NCBI GenBank assembly: GCA_051861205.1
Contig: JBHYDC010000001.1
Location: 230,963-294,962, forward strand
DNA: 64,000 bases
Origin: JBHYDC01 sp051861205
GTDB taxonomy: Bacteria > Pseudomonadota > Alphaproteobacteria > Rhizobiales > Pleomorphomonadaceae
Reading direction: 5' to 3'
This document shows, one piece after another, positions 41,861-50,423 of this stretch (positions are counted from its first letter, which is position 1; each line of letters begins with the position of its first letter). Made by a program: the position numbers and the translations under genes. The notes below the pieces were generated by a model. The model worked only from the letters and a program-made list of their open reading frames with translations. It did not search any database and was not told the origin of the DNA.

Positions 41861-42753
41861 TGAACCAGCAAACGCCAAGCGTCGCCGAACCCATCGCCGA
41901 CTACAACTTCGCCTATCTTGACGAACAGACCAAGCGCATGATCCGCCGCGCGATCCTGAAAGGCATCGCGATCCCCGGCTATCAGGTGCCCTTCGCCGCC
42001 CGCGAAATGCCCATGCCCTACGGCTGGGGCACCGGCGGCGTGCAAGTCACCGCCGCCGTACTCGGCCCGGACGACGTACTGAAGGTCATCGACCAAGGCG
42101 CCGACGACACCACCAACGCCGTCGCCATCCGCGGCTTCTTCAAAAAAACCTCCCGCGTCGCCACCACCACCCATACGGGCGACGCCACCGTCATCCAGAC
42201 CCGCCACCGCATCCCCGAGGCGGAGCTGACCGAGGATCAGATCCTCGTCTACCAAGTCCCGATCCCCGAACCCTTACGCTTCCTCGAACCGCGCGAAACC
42301 GAAACGCGCAAGATGCACGCGCTGGAGGAATACGGCCTCATGCACGTGAAGCTCTACGAGGACATCGCCCGCCACGGCCACATCGCCACCACCTATGCCT
42401 ATCCCGTGAAGGTCGATGGCCGCTTCATCATGGACCCCTCGCCGACGCCGAAATTCGACAATCCGAAGATGCACCGCTCCCGCGCGCTCCAACTTTTCGG
42501 CGCCGGCCGCGAGAAGCGCATCTACGCGATCCCGCCGCACACGGACGTGGTCAGCCTCGACTTCGAGGATCACCCCTTCCGCATCCAAACCTTCAAAGAG
42601 CCCTGCGCACTCTGCGCCGCCGCCGGCGTCTACCTCGACGAGGTGATCCTCGACGATCGCGGCGGCCGCATGTTCGTTTGCTCCGACACTGACAATTGCG
42701 AGGAACGCCGCGCCGCCGGTCATCGCGGTCACCTTGCTGGGGAGGCCGCATAA
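41857..42753 (+). CDS. phnJ: C-P lyase PhnJ, radical SAM-type C-P bond cleaving subunit
   Basis: The 298-residue protein carries the four Cys of PhnJ with spacing C-x2-C-x21-C-x5-C (CALC ... CSDTDNC), identical to that of the E. coli enzyme, where three bind the 4Fe-4S cluster. GIAIPGYQVPFAAREMP and GWGTGGVQVTA are also diagnostic. It uses SAM to cleave ribose-phosphonate phosphate. Two adjacent ATG codons (41857, 41860) are possible starts. It overlaps phnK by one base. Confidence 0.97.
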   Translation: MMNQQTPSVAEPIADYNFAYLDEQTKRMIRRAILKGIAIPGYQVPFAAREMPMPYGWGTGGVQVTAAVLGPDDVLKVIDQGADDTTNAVAIRGFFKKTSRVATTTHTGDATVIQTRHRIPEAELTEDQILVYQVPIPEPLRFLEPRETETRKMHALEEYGLMHVKLYEDIARHGHIATTYAYPVKVDGRFIMDPSPTPKFDNPKMHRSRALQLFGAGREKRIYAIPPHTDVVSLDFEDHPFRIQTFKEPCALCAAAGVYLDEVILDDRGGRMFVCSDTDNCEERRAAGHRGHLAGEAA

Positions 42754-43559
42754 TGTCCGCGCTCCACGCCGTTCCCGCCCCGGATGAAGACTTGCCGCTC
42801 CTGAAAGTCTCCCGCCTCAGCCATTCCTACGGCGACCGCCTCGGCTGCCGCGACGTTTCGTTCGAGATCTACCCCGGCGAAGTGCTGGCTGTCGTCGGCG
42901 AATCCGGTTCGGGCAAGACGACGCTGCTCAACTGCCTCTCCGGCCGCCTCACGCCCATCGCCGGCTCGGCCGAATACCGCATGCGCGACGGCCGCATGCG
43001 CGACGTCTTCCACCTCACCGAGGCCGAGCGCCGCTATCTCGCCCGCACCGACTGGGGCTTTGTCCACCAGAACCCCGCCGACGGCCTGCGCATGACGGTC
43101 TCTGCCGGCGCCAACGTCGGCGAACGCCTGATGGCCATCGGCGACCGCCACTACGGCAAGATCCGCCACACCGCGCTCGATTGGCTCGGCCGCGTCGAAA
43201 TCTCGAACGACCGCATCGACGACGACCCGCGCTCCTTCTCCGGCGGCATGCGCCAGCGCCTCCAGATCGCCCGCAACCTCGTCACCAATCCGCGCCTTGT
43301 CTTCATGGACGAACCGACCGGCGGCCTCGACGTGTCGGTGCAGGCCCGCCTTCTCGATCTCCTCCGCCAACTCGTGCGGGATCTCGGCCTTGCCGCGGTC
43401 GTCGTCACCCACGACCTCGCTGTCGCCCGGCTGCTGTCCGACCGCATGCTGGTGATGAAGGGCGGCGAGGTGATCGAGCAGGGCCTTACCGACCGCCTGC
43501 TCGACGACCCGCGCGAGCCCTACACCCAGCTCCTCGTCTCCTCCATCCTTCAGGTGTGA
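42753..43559 (+). CDS. phnK: C-P lyase associated ATPase PhnK
   Basis: The 268-residue ABC-type ATPase has Walker A GESGSGKTT, signature SFSGGMRQRLQIARNL and Walker B LVFMDEP. Unlike transporter ATPases, PhnK binds the PhnGHIJ core. The N-terminal residues SALHAVPAPDED precede the fold and echo the phnH start (MSALHA), probably by chance. Confidence 0.95.
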   Translation: MSALHAVPAPDEDLPLLKVSRLSHSYGDRLGCRDVSFEIYPGEVLAVVGESGSGKTTLLNCLSGRLTPIAGSAEYRMRDGRMRDVFHLTEAERRYLARTDWGFVHQNPADGLRMTVSAGANVGERLMAIGDRHYGKIRHTALDWLGRVEISNDRIDDDPRSFSGGMRQRLQIARNLVTNPRLVFMDEPTGGLDVSVQARLLDLLRQLVRDLGLAAVVVTHDLAVARLLSDRMLVMKGGEVIEQGLTDRLLDDPREPYTQLLVSSILQV

Positions 43560-43563
43560 TGCC

Positions 43564-44262
43564 ATGCCAACCCGCATCGCGGTTTCCGGTCTATCGAAGA
43601 CCTTCGTCATGCACCTGCAAGGTGGCGTGCGCCTTCCTGTCGTCTCCGGTGCGGATTTTTCCGTGGCTGAGGGCGAATGCGTCGTGCTCGGCGGCCCGTC
43701 GGGGGCCGGTAAAAGCTCGATCCTGAAGATGGTCTACGGCAACTACGGCACCGACGCCGGTCAGATCGTCGTGCGCGACGGCAACCGCCTCACCGACATG
43801 GCGTCCGCCGATCCGCGCGCCGTGGTGCGTCTGCGCGAGCGGGTCATCGGCTATGTCAGTCAGTTCCTCCGCGTCGTCCCCCGCGTCTCGGCCCTCGACG
43901 TGGTCGCGGATCCGCTGCTGGCGCGCGGCATCCCCATCGTGGACGCTCGCCGCCGCGCAAGCCATCTCCTCGAACGCCTCAACGTGCCAAGCCGGCTCTG
44001 GACGCTTCCGCCCGCCACCTTCTCCGGCGGCGAACAGCAGCGCGTCAACGTCGCCCGCGGCTTCGTCACCGACCACCCCGTGCTGCTCCTGGACGAACCC
44101 ACCGCCTCGCTCGACGCCACCAACGCTCAAGTCGTTGTCGATCTGATCGCGGAGAAAAAGGCCGCCGGCGTCGCCATGCTCGGCATCTTCCACGATGAGG
44201 GCGTCCGCGCCGCCGTCGCCGACCGCATCGTCGACGTCACCCGTTTCCGCACCGCCGCCTGA
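43564..44262 (+). CDS. phnL: C-P lyase associated ATPase PhnL
   Basis: The 232-residue ABC-type ATPase has Walker A GPSGAGKSS, signature TFSGGEQQRVNVARGF and Walker B VLLLDEP. The segment VRLRERVIGYVSQFLRVVPR is characteristic of PhnL. It works with the core complex, not as a transporter. It sits 4 bp after phnK. Confidence 0.95.
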   Translation: MPTRIAVSGLSKTFVMHLQGGVRLPVVSGADFSVAEGECVVLGGPSGAGKSSILKMVYGNYGTDAGQIVVRDGNRLTDMASADPRAVVRLRERVIGYVSQFLRVVPRVSALDVVADPLLARGIPIVDARRRASHLLERLNVPSRLWTLPPATFSGGEQQRVNVARGFVTDHPVLLLDEPTASLDATNAQVVVDLIAEKKAAGVAMLGIFHDEGVRAAVADRIVDVTRFRTAA

Positions 44263-44267
44263 GGGCC

Positions 44268-44930
44268 ATGATGACACCCCGTCCCAAGATCGCCGAAACC
44301 GTGATTCACCCGTCCGTCCGCCAGCGCGAGGCCGTGATCGGCCGGTGCTGCGAAGTGGGCGAGGGCACGCGGATCGAGTATGCCGCACTCGGCGACTACT
44401 CCTACCTCGGCGAGAACTGCATGGTGGCGGATGCCGAAATCGGCAAATTCACCGCCATTGCCGCCAGCGTGCGCCTTGGTGCGCCGAACCACCCGATGGA
44501 CCGCCCTTCGCTCCACCGCTTCACCTACACGCCGGAGTATTACGACGCAGGCGCCGCCCGCGATCACGCCTTCTTCGCCGATCGGCGGGGCGATCGCGTC
44601 ATCATCGGTAACGATGTCTGGATCGGCCACGCCGTCACCGTGCTACCCGGCGTAACGGTCGGCGATGGCGCGGTTCTGGCTGCCGGCGCGGTCGTTACCC
44701 GCGATGTCGCGCCCTATACGATCGTGGGCGGTGTTCCAGCTCGCCTGATTCGCGAGCGGTTCTCTCGGGATATCGCCGCGAGCATGGCGCGGATTGCTTG
44801 GTGGAACTGGCCGTTCGAGCGCCTTATGAAGCATTTGTCGGCGTTCCAATCGAGCGACGTCGCCGCCTTCTGCGCCGCGCATGACCCGCTTTTCGCCGAT
44901 CGTCATGATCGCGACATGAGCGCGGCTTAA
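44268..44930 (+). CDS. Hexapeptide-repeat transferase of phosphonate operons
   Basis: The 220-residue protein is a left-handed beta-helix acyltransferase-like protein (VIIGNDVWIGHAVTVLPGVT; VLAAGAVVTRDVAPYTIVGG) of the subfamily found in C-P lyase operons. In the family the exact acceptor is not settled; N-acetylation of an aminoalkylphosphonate or a resistance role is possible. Two ATG codons (44268, 44271) could start it. It directly follows phnL. Confidence 0.85.
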   Translation: MMTPRPKIAETVIHPSVRQREAVIGRCCEVGEGTRIEYAALGDYSYLGENCMVADAEIGKFTAIAASVRLGAPNHPMDRPSLHRFTYTPEYYDAGAARDHAFFADRRGDRVIIGNDVWIGHAVTVLPGVTVGDGAVLAAGAVVTRDVAPYTIVGGVPARLIRERFSRDIAASMARIAWWNWPFERLMKHLSAFQSSDVAAFCAAHDPLFADRHDRDMSAA

Positions 44931-44954
44931 TCACCCCGCCAAACTGGAGTTATC

Positions 44955-45638
44955 ATGCGTTTCGCGGTCTATTTTGCCCCGCCGGCAGACAGTGACCTGG
45001 CCGTTGCCGGCGCCCGCTGGCTCGGCCGCGACGCCTATACCGACGCGCGCCTGCCTCAGCCGATGGTCGAGGGCATCGCATACGACCGGATCGAAGCGCT
45101 GACGACCGACCCCCGCCGCTACGGTTTCCACGCCACATTGAAGGCGCCCTTCACGCTGGCCGGATCCGAAACGGTCGAGCGGCTGAGTGCCGCCTTCGCG
45201 GATTTCGCCCGCCAGCGCGCCGCCTTCCCGCTCCCGCTCAAGGTGGACCGCCTCGGCGATTTTCTCGCGCTCGTTCCAGCCGGGCCCTCCGCCGAACTCG
45301 ATCGTCTCGCCGCCGACTGCGTCACCGCCTTCGATCCGTTCCGCGCGCCCTCTCCGCCGGACGACTTGGCACGGCGGCGCCTAGCCGGTCTCACCCCGCG
45401 CCAAGACGAGCTGCTGCAAGCCTTCGGCTACCCCTACGTCTTCGAGGAATTCCGCTTCCACATGACGCTGAGCCAGCGCGTTTTCGGCGACGAAGCGGAC
45501 CGCCTCCAGCGCGCGGCGGAAACCCATTTCGCCGATCTCCTCCGCCAGCCCGTTCCCGTCGATACCCTCGCCCTTTTTGTCGAGCCGTCGCCCGGCACGC
45601 CCTTCACGGTCGCCGCCACCGCCTCGCTTGCCGCCTGA
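44955..45638 (+). CDS. DUF1045 protein of phosphonate operons (2H-phosphodiesterase-like)
   Basis: The 227-residue protein has the two His-containing motifs of the 2H phosphoesterase group: YGFHATLKAPF near residue 57 and FRFHMTLSQRV near residue 173. DUF1045 proteins recur in C-P lyase operons and may cleave cyclic phosphate intermediates made after the PhnP/PhnJ steps. No phnP is visible here, so this protein is a candidate to fill a related step; that is inference. Confidence 0.85.
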   Translation: MRFAVYFAPPADSDLAVAGARWLGRDAYTDARLPQPMVEGIAYDRIEALTTDPRRYGFHATLKAPFTLAGSETVERLSAAFADFARQRAAFPLPLKVDRLGDFLALVPAGPSAELDRLAADCVTAFDPFRAPSPPDDLARRRLAGLTPRQDELLQAFGYPYVFEEFRFHMTLSQRVFGDEADRLQRAAETHFADLLRQPVPVDTLALFVEPSPGTPFTVAATASLAA

Positions 45639-45651
45639 TCAGGAACACCCG

Positions 45652-46794
45652 ATGTCCGCCCCCGAGATGATCCTCACCAATGCCCGCATCGTGCTCGCCG
45701 ACAGCGTCGTCCATGGCACCCTCGTGGTGCGCGACGGCTTGATCGCCGACATTTCCGATGGGAACATCGCGCATGGCGAGGATTTCGACGGCGATTGGCT
45801 GATCCCCGGCATCGTGGAACTCCACACCGATCACCTGGAAAACCACTACGCCCCGCGCCCCAAGGTGCGCTGGAACCCGCTCGCCTCCGTGCAGGCCCAT
45901 GACGCGCAGGTCGCGGCCTCCGGCATCACCACGGTGTTCGACGCGCTGCGCGTTGGCCTTGACGAGGACGCCGACCTTACCGGCCAGGACATGCGCCGCC
46001 TTGCCGACGCTATTGAGGCGGGCGTGTCGCAGGACCGGCTGCGCGCCGATCATTTCATCCACCTACGCTGCGAGGTTGCCGCCGCCGACGCGCTGGAAAC
46101 CTTTACCCTCTTCGATGGTGACGATCGGGTGAAGCTCGCCAGCCTGATGGACCACACGCCCGGCCAGCGCCAGTTCACCTCGATGGAACACTACCGGATC
46201 TACTACCAGGGCAAAACCGGGCTATCCGACGAGGCCTTTCTGCGCATGATCGACCGGCGTGTCGGGCAGGCTGAACGCTACTCCGCCCTCCATCGCCGGG
46301 AAATCGCCGAGCGCTGCCGCGCCGCCGGCATCGTGCTTGCCTCGCATGATGACGCCACCGCCGCGCATGTCGCCGAAAGCCTGGAACACGGCGTCACAGT
46401 CGCCGAATTCCCCACCACGTTTGACGCCGCCGAAGCGGCGCGCGATGGCGGGCTGCACATCCTCATGGGCGCGCCCAACATCGTGCGCGGCGGCTCGCAC
46501 TCCGGCAATGTATCGGCCAAGTCCCTGATGCAGCGCGGCCTTCTCGACATCCTGTCGTCGGATTACGTGCCGTTCTCGCTCCTGCACGCCGTATTCATGG
46601 TGGCGGGCGAGGAGGGCGGCATCTCCGTGCCCGACGCCGTCGCCACCATCACCCGCAATCCCGCCAAAGCCGCTCACCTCGACGATCGCGGCGTCATCGA
46701 GCCCGGCCGCCGCGCCGACCTCGTTCGCGTCAAGATCGACCACGAGGTTCCGCTCGTCCGTTCGGTCTGGCGGCAGGGGCGGCGGGTCTCGTGA
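45652..46794 (+). CDS. phnM: PhnM, ribose 1-triphosphonate pyrophosphatase
   Basis: The 380-residue amidohydrolase-fold protein shows the PhnM metal motif VELHTDHLENHYAPRP and later SHDDATAAHVAESLEHG and LMGAPNIVRGGSHSGN. It removes pyrophosphate from the ribose-phosphonate triphosphate. It overlaps phnN at GTGA. Confidence 0.95.
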   Translation: MSAPEMILTNARIVLADSVVHGTLVVRDGLIADISDGNIAHGEDFDGDWLIPGIVELHTDHLENHYAPRPKVRWNPLASVQAHDAQVAASGITTVFDALRVGLDEDADLTGQDMRRLADAIEAGVSQDRLRADHFIHLRCEVAAADALETFTLFDGDDRVKLASLMDHTPGQRQFTSMEHYRIYYQGKTGLSDEAFLRMIDRRVGQAERYSALHRREIAERCRAAGIVLASHDDATAAHVAESLEHGVTVAEFPTTFDAAEAARDGGLHILMGAPNIVRGGSHSGNVSAKSLMQRGLLDILSSDYVPFSLLHAVFMVAGEEGGISVPDAVATITRNPAKAAHLDDRGVIEPGRRADLVRVKIDHEVPLVRSVWRQGRRVS

Positions 46795-47336
46795 GCGGCG
46801 TCTTCGTCGCCGTCGTCGGCCCGTCGGGCGCCGGCAAGGACACCCTGATTGCGGCCGCTCGCGATCGGCTGAGCACCGACCCGCGCTTCGTCTTCGTGCG
46901 CCGCGTAGTGACGCGGCCTGAAGGCGGTAATGAGGATCACGACACGCTCGATCCCGCCTTGTTTCCCCTAGCGGTTGCCGAGGGCGCCTTCGTGCTTCAC
47001 TGGGGCGCCCATGGCTTGCACTACGGCATTCCCGCCCGCGCCGCCGCTGTTGTGGGCGAGGGCGGCATCGCGATCGCAAACCTCTCCCGCTCGTCCATCG
47101 GCATGGCGCGGCTGGTTTTCCCAAGCCTTTCGGTTGTCTCGGTCACCGCACCGCCCGAGGTTCTCGCCCGCCGTCTTGCCGGCCGTGGCCGGGAAACCGT
47201 CTCCGACATCGCCGCACGGCTCAGCACCGCGGCACCGCTCTTGTCGGGTGACGACGTGGTGACGATCGACAACGGCTCAGAGCTTTCCGCCGCCGTCGAC
47301 CGCTTCGTTGCCCATCTGCAAAGCTTGGCTCAATAA
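46791..47336 (+). CDS. phnN: PhnN, ribose 1,5-bisphosphokinase
   Basis: The 181-residue kinase has a P-loop VVGPSGAGKDTLIAAARD and the guanylate-kinase-like RRVVTRPEGGNEDHDTL. It turns ribose 1,5-bisphosphate into PRPP, recycling the sugar from C-P lyase. The start is GTG overlapping the phnM stop. Last gene of the operon, overlapping the convergent binding-protein gene by 7 bases. Confidence 0.94.
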   Translation: MSGVFVAVVGPSGAGKDTLIAAARDRLSTDPRFVFVRRVVTRPEGGNEDHDTLDPALFPLAVAEGAFVLHWGAHGLHYGIPARAAAVVGEGGIAIANLSRSSIGMARLVFPSLSVVSVTAPPEVLARRLAGRGRETVSDIAARLSTAAPLLSGDDVVTIDNGSELSAAVDRFVAHLQSLAQ

Positions 47337-48169
47337 AGCTTCACCGGGAAGAAGCGCAGCCCCAGATCGGCGGTTACGCCTTCTGTTTCCAGCGCGCGCA
47401 ACGTGTCATTCAGCACATCGCGAAGCGGGAGGTTGTCCTTGGCAACCGCAACGGAAAGCCCTTGCCCGAAGTAGGCGCTTTCCGTGTAGGCGCCCTCAGC
47501 GAAGACGCAGCAGTTTTTCGCCTGTGGACCCTGAAGCCAGAACGCCGCCGGCAGCGCACCGGTGAAAACAGCGTCGACACGGCCGCCCGCGAGCATGGCG
47601 AAGGCCGCTTCGTCGGACTCCGCCGTTTCAATCAGGGACAAGCCGAAAAAATCCTTGAGAAACGACAAGGGCCGCGTGTTCGCGACCGCCGCGATCCGCC
47701 GGCCGGCCAGCCCCTCCGGCACCGCCCTGAACGTCGCGCCGCGTTGCACCACGAAGCGTGCCGGTAGCCTGAGATAAGCCTGCGTATGGATAACGTGCCG
47801 CCGCAGCGCCGGCGTATCCTGAATGCCGGCAATAATCGCATCCGCCGCGTTGGTCGCCACGGCTTCCACGAGCAAGGGAAACGGCCGCACCTGAATGGTG
47901 CAAGGCACCGCGAGTTTCGCGCAAATGGCGCGGGCCACTTCCACGTTATAGCCGGTCAAAGTTCCGTTGCCGTCCTTGAAGTTGAAGGGCGGAAAATCAT
48001 CCGACGTCACGAAACGAATGGCTTGAGGCCGTTGCACGTTCGCCGATGCGGGGGCCGGGGATAGGAAAAACGGCGCATCATCGAGCGCCACGCTTTTCTT
48101 GGGGGCAAAAGCACACAATGACATTGTCAAAACAATCAATCCAATTACATTTGTGCGAGCCACTTTCAT
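47330..48169 (-). CDS. Orphan family-3 solute-binding protein
   Basis: The 279-residue protein has a signal peptide (cleavage near SVA-LD, residue 29) and a family-3 binding fold (IRFVTSDDFPPFNFKDGNGT; GYNVEVARAICAKL). No permease or ATPase is adjacent. ATG at 48169 follows AAAGGCG; an ATG 18 bases upstream is possible. It is divergent from a large glycosyltransferase. Ligand unknown; a sensory or dehydrogenase-linked role is possible for such orphans. Confidence 0.85.
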   Translation of the reverse strand: MKVARTNVIGLIVLTMSLCAFAPKKSVALDDAPFFLSPAPASANVQRPQAIRFVTSDDFPPFNFKDGNGTLTGYNVEVARAICAKLAVPCTIQVRPFPLLVEAVATNAADAIIAGIQDTPALRRHVIHTQAYLRLPARFVVQRGATFRAVPEGLAGRRIAAVANTRPLSFLKDFFGLSLIETAESDEAAFAMLAGGRVDAVFTGALPAAFWLQGPQAKNCCVFAEGAYTESAYFGQGLSVAVAKDNLPLRDVLNDTLRALETEGVTADLGLRFFPVKLY

Positions 48170-48181
48170 TTGTGCGCCTTT

Positions 48182-50311
48182 ATGCATGCCATGCCGCCCA
48201 CCGATTTACGCGACGTCGCGCTGCTCCCACCCCTAAGCGGCGGCGATGGGGAGCCAATCACGCTGGCGGCCATGACCCACCGCCTGCAAGCCCTGCTCGA
48301 TAGGGCGGCGATCCAACACTCAGCCCCCACTTCAGCGCCCCATGCGGCAAATAATCAACTGCTCGTGCTATCCGCGCACTACCGGATGTCCGATAGCGTT
48401 GTGCGGCAGTTGCACCGATTTCCGGCGCTGCACCAGAATATCCGCCGTATCCCAGATGGCCAATCCGATCGGGAGACCGTTCTTTGGGATATCGGCGCCT
48501 TTACGGTCGCCGAATTCGAGGCCGCGTCAGCTGCGTCCGATCCGCTTGCCTTCCTCGCCGCCCGCACGCTCGGCGGCGAGGACGCGCTTTACGAGCTGAT
48601 TTGCCGGAAGCACGGCGTCCCGTTCCGGCCGTCGTTTCCCTTTGGCGCAAAGCTGGAAGGTCGTCCGGTCCATCCCCGTTCGACGTCGGTTCTCGGAGCT
48701 GCCCGGTTGACGATCCACGGCGAGGCCGTGACGCTGGTGGCGCCGCCGCGAAACAACATCGTGAAATGGCTGCACGAAATGACGCGCCATCGACCGAGCG
48801 CGGATGCGGCAACGGTGGTGACAACGCCGCGCCGGATGGAAATGCTCCTGCGCGCCTCCATCGCCAGCAGCACCTTGGAAAAAACGACCGGTCATCTCAT
48901 CGCGAAATGGCCGCTGTTTTCCGCGTCGACATGCCCGAGCCTCGCTCAAAAGCTCGTCGTTCTTGCAGCCGTCAGCTTTATGATCTGGGGCATATTGGAC
49001 GTGGACGGCCTAGCCTCCCTCGCCCTCTTTAGTGCCTTCGCCATCAGTTTTCTCGTAACCGGCGTCATGCGCTACCACGCCACCTGGTCCATCAACACAG
49101 CCGCGCCCCCCGCGCCGGCCGTTCCAGACGCCGACTTGCCGTCCTACACGGTCCTCGTTGCGCTCTACCGCGAAGCCGATCTCGTGGCGGGCCTTGTCGA
49201 AGGCCTTGATCGACTCGACTATCCGCCAGACCGCCGCGAGGTGAAAATCCTTCTGGAAGCCGACGATGCCGCAACCATCCGGGCTGCCGAACTTGCCTGC
49301 CGCGGCCGCGACGGATTCACGGTCGTCGAGGTTCCAAGCGGCACGCCCCGCACCAAACCTCGCGCGCTCGCTTACGGCCTCGCTTTTGCGCGCGGCGATC
49401 TCATAACCGTCTATGACGCGGAGGATCGGCCTGAGCCGGATCAACTGAGAAAGGCCGCTGCCGCCCTCCTTCACGGCCCCGATCACCTCGGCTGCGTCCA
49501 AGCCGCGCTATGCATTGACGGCGACCGGACGTTTCTCCAGCAGCAATTCGCAATCGAATATGCCAGCCTTTTCAGAGCTTTGCTGCCCTGGCTGGGGCGC
49601 CAGCGCGTGCCCATGCCGCTGGGTGGCACGTCCAACCATTTCAAGCGAGTCGCGCTGGACGAAATCGGCGGCTGGGATCCGTTCAACGTCACCGAGGATG
49701 CCGACCTTGGCGTTCGCCTCGCCCGCTTCGGATATACGAGCGACGTGCTCGACAGCGTGACCTGGGAGGAAGCACCGGCCGAAACGGGCGTCTGGATCCG
49801 CCAGCGCACCCGCTGGATCAAAGGCTGGATGGTCACGTGGCTGGTCCACATGCGCCGCCCGGCCGCACTCTATCGCCAACTCGGCCTTAGAAACTTCGCC
49901 GTGGTGCAAACCCATGTCGTGACATCGGTGATCGCACCCCTGGTGCACCCGTTCGGCGTGGCCCTTGCCATCCTCGGATCGGCGGGTGTTCGGCCGATCC
50001 CTGCCGGCAATTTCGTCATGGATCTCTTGTTCGTCAGCGCCGCCCTCGGCATGGCCGCCGGCTATCTCGGCAACATCTGGATGGCCGTGCGCGCCCTCCA
50101 GCGCTCCGGCCGATCCGACTTGATCCCCCTGACGCTCCTGATGCCGCTCTACTGGCTCCTCGTCAGCTTCGCCGCTTGGCGCGCGGTGGCGGAACTCATC
50201 CGCAAACCCCACTACTGGGCAAAAACGCCCCACGTCCCGGCAGGAACGGCGGTTAGGTCAGGGCCAAAGAGAAAGCTGGAGCGGGTGAAGGGAATCGAAC
50301 CCTCGTCGTGA
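48182..50311 (+). CDS. Family-2 membrane glycosyltransferase, cellulose-synthase-like
   Basis: The roughly 709-residue protein has an N-terminal cytoplasmic region of about 240 residues, two membrane helices (about 260-305), a GT2 domain (YTVLVALYREADLV; Asp412 in VYDAEDRPEPD; acceptor motif TEDADLGVRLARFG at 505; QRTRWIKGW at 541) and C-terminal membrane helices. The QxxRW motif marks a processive or BcsA-like transferase. The product is unknown. The start is uncertain (48182, 48191 or 48272). The last residues (ERVKGIEPSS) are the antisense reading of the tRNA gene and are probably not functional. Confidence 0.85.
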   Translation: MHAMPPTDLRDVALLPPLSGGDGEPITLAAMTHRLQALLDRAAIQHSAPTSAPHAANNQLLVLSAHYRMSDSVVRQLHRFPALHQNIRRIPDGQSDRETVLWDIGAFTVAEFEAASAASDPLAFLAARTLGGEDALYELICRKHGVPFRPSFPFGAKLEGRPVHPRSTSVLGAARLTIHGEAVTLVAPPRNNIVKWLHEMTRHRPSADAATVVTTPRRMEMLLRASIASSTLEKTTGHLIAKWPLFSASTCPSLAQKLVVLAAVSFMIWGILDVDGLASLALFSAFAISFLVTGVMRYHATWSINTAAPPAPAVPDADLPSYTVLVALYREADLVAGLVEGLDRLDYPPDRREVKILLEADDAATIRAAELACRGRDGFTVVEVPSGTPRTKPRALAYGLAFARGDLITVYDAEDRPEPDQLRKAAAALLHGPDHLGCVQAALCIDGDRTFLQQQFAIEYASLFRALLPWLGRQRVPMPLGGTSNHFKRVALDEIGGWDPFNVTEDADLGVRLARFGYTSDVLDSVTWEEAPAETGVWIRQRTRWIKGWMVTWLVHMRRPAALYRQLGLRNFAVVQTHVVTSVIAPLVHPFGVALAILGSAGVRPIPAGNFVMDLLFVSAALGMAAGYLGNIWMAVRALQRSGRSDLIPLTLLMPLYWLLVSFAAWRAVAELIRKPHYWAKTPHVPAGTAVRSGPKRKLERVKGIEPSS

Positions 50312-50350
50312 GCTTGGGAAGCTCCTGCTCTACCATTGAGCTACACCCGC
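50277..50350 (-). tRNA. tRNA-Gly(CCC)
   Basis: The reverse strand folds as a full cloverleaf: acceptor GCGGGTG/CACCCGC, D arm GCTC/GAGC with loop AATGGTA, anticodon loop TTCCCAA (anticodon CCC), T arm GAGGG/CCCTT with loop TTCGATT, discriminator T and encoded CCA. The anticodon stem has a G-A mismatch at positions 27:43. It reads GGG codons. The 3' half overlaps the end of the glycosyltransferase gene on the other strand. Confidence 0.95.
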
Positions 50351-50423
50351 GATGGCTCTTTGATCGCAGCCGGGACCCCGGATTGTCAAGAGCCCGTCCG
50401 GCGGCCGTCCCTTCCAGGCGCCC

